This document shows positions 55,901-64,000 of a stretch of 64,000 nt of DNA, piece after piece. The translations under genes were made by a program, and so were the position numbers. The notes under the pieces are model-generated. The model was not told the DNA's origin. It saw nothing but the letters and a program-made list of their open reading frames with translations, and did not search any database. Position 1 is the first letter of the stretch. Each line of letters begins with the position of its first letter. Origin of the DNA: Liolophura sinensis (taxonomy: Eukaryota > Mollusca > Polyplacophora > Chitonida > Chitonidae); contig NC_088296.1 of the NCBI RefSeq assembly GCF_032854445.1, forward strand, positions 21,691,853 through 21,755,852, given 5' to 3'.

Positions 55901-58900
55901 CTTTATGAACTGATGACAAATGAACTTATGACGTATGAACTTGTGAAATATAAACTTATGACATATGAACTTATGACATATGAACTTATGACTTATTACA
56001 TGTACACTTATCGAAGGTTTGTTTTGTAAGTAAAGGGGTCCTTCGAGATGGGAATGGTTAGCGTGAAAGACACAGTATGTTTACACGCATTGACACGCAT
56101 ATGTTTAATGACTCCTCGTGGTCATGGCTGAAAAATGTTATGAACATGTACAACTTATTCACGTGGGCATTTCTGTCATATGAACACGACCTCTTAAACA
56201 CAGGAAGACTATTTGTCAAACAAATTTGATCATTCTTGATGACTGCTCTGGTTCCTTAACATTGTTTTAATGTTACTGTATGCTAAAGGGGATTACAACC
56301 CGGCGATTTTGGAAATTGTAGACCAATAGCGTCCAGTAAGTTGGAATTAACATCAATGATTTCTTGTCATATATTTCTGCTTAAGTTAAGGAGGTGTAAT
56401 TTGTTATTTGGGCGTTTTTAGGGACAGTTAAACTAAAACCCTAACTGAGGTAAATTGACAAGAGGCCATCCCCCCCCCCCCTAACACCACCGCCACCCCC
56501 CGTTATGTTTGAAGGAGTAGTTTCCATGGCTGAAATCTGAATCAATGATGATATTTTGTAGGATCCACAATACGACGATACCGTTGGTATTCCGATCCAT
56601 TCGTTTCTTGGCTTGCTGCCACATGGTTGGACTGTGCTGTCCTCTGTCACAACAGTGTTTTCTTGTATGGCTCACGAGGCCTTTGGAGTCTGTCAGAACG
56701 TAGATGCTCTGCCGAAGAGTACTTCATTTGCCAATTTGGTGAGTCGGTTTAATGATTTATTTATTTCATTGAAGTTTTACGCTATAATCAATAATTTTTC
56801 ACCTATACTACGACGGCTAGCGTTGTGGTGAAAGGAATGCGGGCAGAGCCCCGGGGGAAACCCACGACCCTCAGCAGGTTTTTGGCAGACCGTAAGTGAA
56901 TTAAGCTCAGAAGCAAATGGAATGTTTGTTTGTGGCCAGGAATGAAGTCTATGCAAATCCTCCAATAAGAACATCAAATTCCAATCGTGTGGTTTTGGCA
57001 TGCGGAAGGTGATGGACAGGCGGAGAAAACATAAAAAAGGTTAAAATATTAGTTGCTAACCATCAGCCTACTCTACGCCTTTAAATGCATCGGATAACTC
57101 CCTTTTCCGCCTAATGTTTTGTCTTACAATTTATACCGTGAATATGACAGTGTCTTTAACAGACATTTATAAAGAAGCTAAACTGATAAGCAGGTGTCCC
57201 TTTCTCATTACCATTGTACAATACGCTGTTAGCTGAAGTAAAAAACGCTGGGCTTTCACTTGGAAAGTACTGTATGTAATCTATATAACTTAGATTTAAT
57301 ATATTTAAACTTATCTAACATATAGCTTTACAATATATGAAGAAATATGCAAAAAAATGGTTGTGTTGTTCAAATTAACCCCCACTCCAGTACCTGTCTT
57401 TGTTGAGCACCAAAAAAAAAACAACAACAAAAAACAAAAACAAACAAAAAAAAAACATGCGATTATTGGCATTGAACTCGTTCCTCTATTGAATACAAGG
57501 GTATCAAAGCAAGCATGTCTACAATGTACCAATGTGAACAATTTCGATTGTTAAAAATATGATTGCGTGAACCAACACGATACTTCGTTATAGCTTACTA
57601 CTACATAATTATACACAAAATATGCAGAAATCATTTTGGTTCACGCAATCATAATTTTGTTATGAAGGGACTTTCCACAGAAAAGACCATAAAGGAGCAA
57701 AATCTGCTTTTCACCCTACTTTTGCCTTGTGATGTAAAAATCGAATCACTCCAATTTTTCACACTCATGTTCTTCAGTAATTGTACTTTGTATTTAAATA
57801 AGTTTTATTTGTTTTTGTGCATGAAAAATATTACACCTCACTGCTGCACAGAAGTTCGACGATTTCCTATATAATTGCAAGCGGTCCTTTATTTTCAAGT
57901 TTTAAAGTCAGTTTACCGTTATAAATAATAACGGCACGAGCCTGGTATTTTCTAAGAAAACAAGAAACAATTATGTTGAAATCTAACACAACAACTTGTG
58001 TTTTTCATTAAAATAAAGAAATGTGTTACCCATCGAGAACATGTACTAATAAACAAAAATCTCCATTTTCCCTGTTTTACTATCTAGACGTTCCAACCGA
58101 CTGGGGATCGACATTAGCAGAAAGTTTCCAACCGGAGATTTCATACTTCACAGCCATGGATATTTCCACAAGACGTGTAACACAAGATGTCTCGATTAAG
58201 GCATATCGGCGGGCTACAACGTCTGCCAATGTTCTCGACGAGAGTGATTCATACAAGCAACGTGACACAAGGAGGAAATCAAGGAAACAAGAATCGGGAA
58301 ATGTTCCGGGTCAAGAACAGGAACGTTTAATGATCAGAGTTTCAGTGGGTAAATGCTTTTTTCAACGCTTTGTCATTGTGCTAAACACGGTAAAATGAAT
58401 GTCTTAACTCGTATCTTATTACGAATTTCAGCAGTAACTTGGACAAGAGAAAAAGTAATCATCCCTTCTACTTCCTTCAACATCGACAAATTGTATTAAT
58501 TTTTTTATTTCATTTAACTAGTACTCTGAATAGAAACTTCATTATAAAGGACAGCCAAAGACTATTGCTTTGGTAAAAGAAGTCCAGTTGACCTTAACGG
58601 TAGGCAAAAGGTAAAAAGTACATAAAACTCAGATGAAAGAGTGCAGATTACATGCATATGTTTGGATATAAACAAATTTACCTTCAAATATATTGATTAG
58701 ATGTGAATCACATCTTTATTTATCTCATTATTATGCAACTACATTAAGTGTCGAAAGGTGGTCCCAAATACCCATGTTACAAAAAAATTGAAATTTCCTT
58801 TTTTCCTGAAAAAAAATCGCAAAAAATATTACAGACCATTTCTGCAAATAAGTTTTGACGCTCCATCATCTCATTTTGGCATTATTGTTATGTTTTCTTC

Positions 58901-59695
58901 TCTTTTAACTTTTCCGTTCTTACTAATCCCTAAAATAAGCCGATTATCTGCTGTCTAGTGGTTGAAAAATACGAAAGCTATCACACTTGTGGAACTTTGG
59001 ACATATGTCGGGTATATATTTTTTACATATAGGTCTTTGTGTAAATACATGTAATTGCAATAAACTATTTTTTTGCACAATAACAAACTTACACCCAAAG
59101 CTGGATATCATTTCCAGCATTCTCGCTTCAGTTGTGCTGGGTGTCATATCCAGCATTCTGGCATCAGTTGTCTGCAAACGTTCGAGGCTTAAAAGACATC
59201 TTTGAACTTGGCTTGTCTTCTTGTTGTGGACGTTAGCCGGGAACTTCGGCTTTACATAATATATTCCAGAAGGGTTATTAACAATCTGTCCAAAGACACC
59301 AGAATGTCAGAAATTCCTCGACCTTTTCCTTTCTAGATCAACGCTATATTACATCCCAAAAATCATCGATCCCATATTTGCTAAATTCTTTGTCAATCCA
59401 TTTGGCTCTGCTGACAAACGGTCTGTCTAACCATGGTGAAATGTAAAAAGTTGGGCAACATGTACATGTATCAGTGATATTTGTTTCTGTTTTTGTAGGA
59501 ATTTTTGTAACAGGAAATACCGTTTTCGATAAACGTGCATTCTCGATGACTATGTGTGGACGTGAATGTTTGCGTTACCCGGATTGCATGGCTGTCAACT
59601 ACAACCAGGTCACACAGAGGTGCGTTGCGTTTTCCTCAAATGTTTACACCGACACGAAAAGGGATGGAAAGTGGGAACTGTGGAAGGTGTCCTAG
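52894..59695 (+). CDS. Secreted C-type lectin-like / PAN-domain protein, five exons (first exon tentative)
   Basis: The model 52,894-52,963, 55,437-55,706, 56,562-56,738, 58,088-58,348 and 59,499-59,695 gives 324 residues plus stop, with all introns phase 1. The order is a signal-like N-terminus (MWMNWLGFLLVSLLGKILSI), a C-type lectin-like domain at about residues 25-173, an unnamed linker of 87 residues, and a C-terminal PAN/apple-like domain. The protein is expected to be secreted. C-type lectins in invertebrates often act in pathogen recognition, but this one lacks the EPN/QPD and WND calcium-sugar motifs (the last region reads LWSLSERRC), so sugar binding is doubtful. The linker and PAN exons are duplicated at 46,017-46,799. 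The first exon rests only on hydrophobicity, donor and phase. Confidence 0.72.
53120..54050. repeat. Degenerate tandem repeat, about 45-50 bp, in the lectin gene intron 1
   Basis: Units containing TTGATGAATAAGGTAAAGCA and a variable GCGTGTATTAAGGGTGTAT recur irregularly, roughly 17 times, with many substitutions and indels. Confidence 0.8.
54225..54385. repeat. Dispersed repeat R1, copy 4
   Basis: CAATGTGATAGTTGACGAAT, CGGGTAACCGGTTAAATCCG and CCGTAACACCATGGCTTTG align with 14,728-14,892 across the whole segment. Confidence 0.55.
54461..54843. repeat. 56-bp tandem repeat, about 7 copies
   Basis: ACTCGAATGTTGTCAACAC-type starts occur at 54,461, 54,517, 54,573, 54,629, 54,685, 54,741 and 54,797, an exact 56-bp spacing. 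Copies are nearly identical. Confidence 0.95.
54890..55270. repeat. Diverged tandem repeat, about 115-121 bp
   Basis: TCAACCTCAGTTGT recurs at 54,894, 55,015 and 55,130, with TTATACTTAG and TTTTCGGAG in each unit. A half-unit substructure of about 58 bp is apparent. It lies just before the first lectin exon. Confidence 0.75.
55437..55706 (+). CDS. C-type lectin-like domain, first exon
   Basis: Acceptor TTCACTGCAG and donor GTAAGA bound 90 codons with YPCQ, KSCYVP, WQGAADFCSLEGGYLARPDE, CGWVGFSDLEEEGRWVWNDG. These are the core motifs of the lectin-like fold: first Cys pair, the WxxAxxxC helix, the GGxLA strand and the WxGxxDxxxEGxWxWxDG strand. Confidence 0.9.
55900..55998. repeat. 15-bp tandem repeat (AACTTATGACATATG), about 6 copies
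   Basis: Short units of the form GAACTTATGACATAT follow one another in the intron between the two lectin exons. Confidence 0.85.
56562..56738 (+). CDS. C-type lectin-like domain, second exon
   Basis: After acceptor ATTTTGTAG, 59 codons encode RRYRWYSDPFVSWLAATW, then DCAVLC, LWSLSERRC and YFICQF before GTGAGT. The Cys positions and the FIC strand are those of the C-terminal half of the fold. The WND triplet is not conserved. Adding the exon preserves phase 1. Confidence 0.85.
56754..56892 (-). mobile_element. SINE type A tail and body, diverged
   Basis: GAAGTTTTACGCTATAATCA, GACGGCTAGCGTTGTGGTG and GCCCCGGGGGAAACCCACG are diverged versions of the minus-strand body and tail at 15,811-16,000. 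It begins 15 bp after a lectin exon donor. Confidence 0.7.
57559..57652. mobile_element. Short element with 17-bp perfect terminal inverted repeats (MITE-like)
   Basis: ATGATTGCGTGAACCAA at 57,559-57,575 is exactly complementary to 57,636-57,652 with 60 bp between. The arms are flanked by short A/T runs. It may be a tiny DNA-transposon derivative or a simple foldback. It lies in the intron before the linker exon. Confidence 0.65.
58088..58348 (+). CDS. Linker exon of unknown family
   Basis: Acceptor TATCTAG and donor GTAAAT bound 87 codons: DVPTDWGSTLAESFQPEISY, then a region with SIKAYRRATTSANV and a strongly basic tail (RDTRRKSRKQ). It matches the exon at 46,017-46,262 (82 codons) most strongly at its N-terminus. 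I do not recognise a domain. Confidence 0.75.
59499..59695 (+). CDS. PAN/apple-like domain, terminal exon
   Basis: Acceptor TTTTTGTAG, then FDKRAFSMTMCGRECLRYPD, CMAVNYNQVTQRCVAFSSN and ELWKVS, stop TAG 59,693-59,695. The Cys spacing CX3CX5CX10C and the NYN core match its paralogue at 46,603. Confidence 0.82.
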
Positions 59696-59840
59696 AGTAG
59701 AGAAGCCAGCTTCTCCATGAACACCCTAGACGTACGCATATACCACTTGTCGACCGTAATGGATTTTCCAGCCCCGTCATTAAAAGACAAATTTCCATGA
59801 AAAAAACTTGAACGTAAATAACCAAATTACCAAGAAGGTA

Positions 59841-59846
59841 AATAAA
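59841..59846 (+). promoter_or_regulatory. Candidate polyadenylation signal AATAAA of the lectin-PAN gene
   Basis: AATAAA occurs 146 bp after the stop codon at 59,695, a normal distance for a terminal exon. Confidence 0.55.
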
Positions 59847-59849
59847 AAG

Positions 59850-60639
59850 ACGCTCAAAGTATATGTTTACTTGTTTCGTCATTGCAAGATGAATGTTGTG
59901 TGTTATGTCCGGAACATTTTGTTTGTTCCTAACTATGAATGTGTCGGAATCAGACCAGGTCCTTACGATCGGTAGACTGTCGAGTCAATAGAGAGAGAGA
60001 AGCACGCGAGCCAGTTTTGCTGAACTACCCTAAATAAAGTGAATAAGAGTCAGCGCTGTTTGGTGATGGCGCTTGTCCTGCGGAAGTTCTTGTGGTTAGC
60101 AATGGAAAAGCAATATATCTGATTGTTGAACGAGTAAATCGGTCGACATAGGAAAACACATGAATTGTTATACGTGTACTTGCACTTGTATTATCTCTCA
60201 GGTTACTGCAAAGTCAATATACGATATAGGCAGAAACCAAAACACAAATCGCTATGTAGACAATAATGCAGTAATTTCGGCTTATTCAGTAACGCACGTT
60301 GTGAGTAATGACCCAAAAGTCACCATACCAACACACAAGTTTCTGCAGGTACAACACAAAAATCACTTTCTTTTTTAACCAAAACTAAGATGAGTGAATG
60401 CATGGTGTGTAACGATTATTCAGTCATATGCCGACAAGTCATTATATGTGTGTACATATACTGTGACTTCTTGTGGCTAGACGAGTCTATGCCGCCAAAG
60501 TACTGCCGCCACCGACCTATCATGCCGAAGACATCAGACATGATACCTTATCGGCCACTTTATACTAACACCGTGCCAACCAACCATGTTTCCATGTTCT
60601 CACCTCTCAGCAGGAAGTAACATTTTTGAAGTCTTTCGT
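59850..60639. other. Intergenic, no gene supported
   Basis: Random open frames only. No splice-bounded exon with a domain is recognised. Confidence 0.4.
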
Positions 60640-60722
60640 ATGACCCGACCCGGGTTTGATCACGGGGTTCCCCGAATTCGACGCGGACGCTCTAACCATT
60701 CGGCCACCGAAATGGTTTACTT
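60640..60722 (-). mobile_element. tRNA-like SINE head, third type
   Basis: On the minus strand GTGGCCGAATGGTTAGAGCG (A-box region) is followed after about 30 nt by GTGATCAAACCC (B-box-like). It differs from the heads of types A and B. No body is seen. A decayed tRNA gene is the alternative. Confidence 0.6.
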
Positions 60723-60792
60723 AATGAACCTGGCTATAAATCACCTAATTTCACCTAATCTTCTTTAGTAACCCTCTACAAAGCAAACTAAG

Positions 60793-60925
60793 TCTGCCAG
60801 CAACTTGCCGATAGTCTTGGGTTCACCCGGACTGTGCCCGGTTTCCTTCCACTATAATGGCGGCCGCCGTCGTATAAGTGAAATATTATTGAGTACGGCG
60901 TAAAACACCAATTAAATATATAAAA
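60793..60925 (+). mobile_element. SINE type A, 5'-truncated
   Basis: The copy begins TCTGCCAGCAACTTGCCG and continues through CCCGGTTTCC to the tail TGAGTACGGCGTAAAACACC. Confidence 0.82.
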
Positions 60926-61317
60926 TCAATAAAACAAAGCAAATTTGACAAGAATATAAGTTAGCTAGACCACTGGTGTTTCAAGTCGTTCTCACATTTT
61001 CACTTACACGGTGTGAAACAGAGAGCTAGGAATAAACCACCGCCCATCCACATGCACCTGAAAACCCTTCTGACTTAAAACCTCAGCCGAAAGATATTGA
61101 CGTAATTCACATTTGTTTATCAGCGTTGTTCACCTTTTGAGACGTGACGAATCTGGAAGGATGTGATATGACCACTTTTTAAAACTGAGAACCGTTGTGA
61201 CGTAGTTCACACACACACTCAAGAACAATCAGGCACAGAGGCGAGCAGCACGACCAGTACATACAGGCTGCTGCCTTACATACCGTTTTCCACCGTCGCA
61301 AGGCTGTCATACAGATT

Positions 61318-61570
61318 GAGTGAATGAGTGCGTGGAGTTTAACGTCGTACTTAACGTCCCATGACGACGAAGGAATCCTTAGAGTACATGTAGTGTGCCT
61401 CCTTGTTGCAGGACGGATTTCCACGGCCCTTTCATTTAGTACTGCTTCACTGAGACGCCTTATCGAAGGCAAGCAAGCCGCGTCGCCCGAGCCATTATAC
61501 TGACACGGGTCAACCAGTCGTCACACTTTCCACTTCATGCTGAAAGCCAAGCGAGGAAGTTAAGGTCTTT
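61318..61570 (-). mobile_element. SINE type B, 5'-truncated
   Basis: The strings GAGTTTAACGTCGTAC, GTGCCTCCTTGTTGCAGGAC and CGAGCCATTATACTGACACG (reverse orientation) match the copies at 33,153 and 40,345. The tRNA head is absent, so the right end is a truncation. Confidence 0.82.
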
Positions 61571-61599
61571 ATTACAGCTTGCCGTATAAGTGTAATATT

Positions 61600-62090
61600 A
61601 TTTAAGTGCGGCGTCTTTTCCCTCACCTGTCACTCCCACCGTCACGTGACTGTCATAAAGCCACCCTGTCATAATGTGTAACCACATCTTGGCGCCAACC
61701 TCTTCTGCATGAAACGCTTCGTGTACAGGGTTTAAGCTGGTTCGTAAATATTGTGACACACGAATTGTAACATAAAGTGAGGGGGGAAGAGGGTGGGGGG
61801 AGACAGGGGCACTGCTATCCCACAAACAGCAACCAGAAAGTACTCTTTGACGGGGTTAAGATAAATTAAACCGTGTGTCCTCTCAGCGGCAAAAACAGAC
61901 ATTGTGGTGGGAATCTAAACTGAGTCAACAATTCCAAGGGAATCTGTTTGGATGTGATATTATTAAGAACTATGTGTGCAGCCAAAATATGTAATGTGGT
62001 AAAAGAGCGATTGAAAATCCCTCCGATAAGTAGATTTCTTTTCAAGGCTCCTGCAAGACGTGCGTCCAAAGCCGTGTGCCCACTCTCGGT
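61600..62090 (-). pseudogene. Decayed fragment of an MFS transporter related to 17,370-23,378
   Basis: On the minus strand HIVLNNITS (around 61,975) corresponds to TILNNITS in exon 3 of the intact transporter, with neighbouring bases alignable. At about 61,630-61,705 MTGWLYDSHVTVGVTGEGK corresponds to WTGYLYDRNVTVGTTCEGT. Sequence between the two matches is deleted or altered, and no single frame survives. It is either a gene relic or a partial duplicate. No intron boundary lies within the corresponding exon, so a retrocopy cannot be distinguished. Confidence 0.75.
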
Positions 62091-62448
62091 TCCTTGTTTC
62101 TCCGCTTTCTTTCAGCCCCCTGGTGGCCGGATAGAATAGGAGGTACATGTAGGCAATATAACACACACAACCTATTTGTTCAGGAATAAAATTGCCAAGT
62201 GTCAGTGACAGGCCCATTCAGATAGATTGGTTTAAACTATTTTCCAAATACAACCACCAATGCCAAACAGCGCAATCAAGGTACAGAGGAAAAGTTCGGG
62301 CAACGATTCTCATAAAGCCCTTCCTCACCATCGTATTATGTTCCTCTAAGCCGAAAGTAAACCACAACACAAACTGACAGGTCATATAATGATCCTGTCC
62401 AAGCTTTTTTAATGTGTTTGTATCGCTTTCAACTGTGTTCTATAGCCC

Positions 62449-62532
62449 AGTCACACAGCAAAAATGGTGCAGACTTCTACATCAAAACGTGGTGTTACCT
62501 ACACCGTGGTGAAGATCTACAAGACGTCGGTA
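62449..62532 (+). other. Possible isolated exon
   Basis: An 84-bp segment lies between a TGTTCTATAG acceptor and a TCG/GTAAGT donor and is open in at least two frames (for example GVTYTVVKIYKTS). No domain and no partner exon are seen, so this may be chance. Confidence 0.2.
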
Positions 62533-62639
62533 AGTTGCTGTTAGCTTACACTGAAATTTACGCTAGGGCGTCACTGATTACACATACTAGCGCTTTTCAG
62601 GAAAACAAAATGATGCGGTAAGCCAAAACCCTGGTTGAA

Positions 62640-63624
62640 CAGCGGAGTCTATGCGCTGAAACACACATTGTTACACCAGCCGTCAATCAAAATGGTCGTT
62701 ACGGATAAATAATTGCAAGGCGCAGATTCGACACTGTGTAAATTTATGAAACGGAATCATTGATATAGGCCTACATGTATTTATTAAATAGTAATTTACT
62801 ATGAAATAAATTTTAACGATTGACGTAGAAGTACACACATCATATTTGTGAAGCTGAAGTGCGCCAAATGCCACGCTGGCATCGTAATTGCAATTAAATC
62901 CCGAGAAATATTGCCGGCAGGGTTGTCTTTTACTTGCGACAACGATTCCCACGGGTTCTATAGCAACACGGAAATTATCACAGGACATGAGTGACACCAT
63001 AGACCGATAAACTCCTCGGCGTAGATTCAAATTGTGTTCATCCAAACGTAGGACAGAACAGAATCATACTGAACAAAACTATCTAGCCACGACCATTCTA
63101 ACAATAGCCCCGCCTCTACAACATTTGCAAGGTTATTGGAGATAAACCAAGTTATGTTTGTAAAAATGTATAAAAGCTATCGTTTGATCGTTTGAACTTA
63201 ATTGACTTGAGATTGACAGTAATCTCTCACCCTTGGTGAGGTCTCATCCGTGCTAATTTTCTTATTCATCCAGAACGCAACACCTAAATCCATTAGACTT
63301 TCCAGGTCGCGTCAAGTGACATTTGGACGGTTCATATCAACCCAAATCGAACAATTGCCGTGTTCCGTGTCGCATGACAAGAGGACGTGGGTGAAATCAA
63401 TCGCCCGATAACGCTAATATCCTCCTATTTTCGCCCTGAGGCCTAGTCCCCCACGTGATTGATTGTGTACCGGTAATGCTAGACAACTGTTGTCTCATAA
63501 ATTGTACATAACATCATTGCAGCTTTTACTTAATTCTTCTTAAAAGCCTCTCAGGTTAACTAATGTTGTGGGCTTCTATGTTGCTACTTTTGAAAGATCT
63601 ACAAGAACAGTTAGATTAAAACCT
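62640..63624. other. Intergenic, no gene supported
   Basis: No recognisable exon or repeat was found. Only short open frames are present. Confidence 0.4.
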
Positions 63625-63770
63625 AATGTGTCTGGCAACAACCTGGGGATGGTCGTGGGTTTCCCCCGGGCTGTGCCCGGTTTCCACCCACCATAATGCT
63701 GGCTGCCGTGGTATAAGTGAAATATTCTTGAGTACGGCGTAAAACACCAATCAAAAAAAATAAAAAAACC
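63625..63770 (+). mobile_element. SINE type A, 5'-truncated, A-rich end
   Basis: GTCTGGCAACAACCTGGGGA, GCTGTGCCCGGTTTCCACCC and TGAGTACGGCGTAAAACACC are followed by an A-rich run. It matches the copy at 60,793 and the 3' half of 36,897-37,195. Confidence 0.88.
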
Positions 63771-64000
63771 TAATGTGACGCAAACTGATAAGAGGTAACA
63801 GCGGACATAGGTTCATAAATGCAACGTTCGTGTGCTACATAACCATGCATATATCTGATCCATCTCACCGGGAATAGTGTCAAAAGCAGCATTTGAGCTC
63901 ACACCAGTTTAAGCGGCGTTAATAACATAAGTAAATAAAAGAAAATTTAGTAAATTTTAGGCATTGGCTATATCATTAATGTTTAACAATAGGAGTCCTA

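Noticed and set aside
11521-59100. Similar encoded peptides KNSLLQLH at 11,575 (plus) and 59,070 (minus), as a possible repeat
   Set aside because: The surrounding nucleotides do not align beyond a short A-rich string, so the resemblance looks accidental.
60640-60722. Possible functional tRNA gene on the minus strand
   Set aside because: A- and B-box-like stretches exist but a cloverleaf with matched acceptor stem is not evident. It is treated as a SINE head.

Overview
The window is animal nuclear DNA, AT-rich and intron-bearing. Its dispersed repeats (tRNA-headed SINEs ending in a motif read as TACGGCGTAAAACACCAATC, I/Nimb-like LINEs with RNase H, BEL/Pao) are of a kind I associate with marine molluscs. 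Clade below phylum cannot be read from the sequence. Most of the window is mobile DNA in various states of decay, with two credible host gene loci and two partial copies of them.

Layout. 1-765: the ORF1 part of a LINE. About 1,400-5,650: a GC-rich, broken block of virus-like genes in the order packaging ATPase, small hydrophobic protein, penton-like protein, small Gly-rich protein, major capsid protein, adenain-like protease and an unidentified ORF. This is the morphogenesis module of a Polinton/Maverick (adintovirus-like) element, with stops, frameshifts and a SINE inside the ATPase. 5,833-11,224: a 44-bp satellite of 122 units in unbroken register, with block duplications. 11,225-17,300: no gene seen. 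17,370-23,378: a three-exon major facilitator transporter (434 aa as modelled) whose first intron holds a piggyBac-like element bounded by TTAA. 23,800-29,180: no gene seen. 29,180-33,135: a decayed LINE with zinc knuckle, endonuclease, reverse transcriptase and RNase H pieces, followed by a SINE. 35,400-37,650: a SINE, a LINE 3' end, and an internally deleted BEL/Pao element whose integrase is interrupted by a SINE. 40,707-45,916: a full-length LINE on the minus strand with a perfect 10-bp target site duplication.

46,017-46,799: two intact exons (linker and C-terminal PAN/apple-like domain). They are paralogous to the last two exons of a fuller gene at 55,437-59,695 (possible start at 52,894), which encodes a C-type lectin-like domain, linker and PAN-like domain. 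All introns in both copies are phase 1, which suits exon shuffling in secreted proteins. The upstream copy has no lectin exons that I can see. Short tandem repeats (about 45, 56, 118 and 15 bp) fill the long introns of the downstream gene. 59,850-64,000 holds SINE pieces and a minus-strand pseudogene fragment of the transporter.

The lectin-PAN protein looks secreted and the transporter is an integral membrane protein. Nothing in the sequence links them functionally, and the window is not operonic. All family names come from motif reading without database search.
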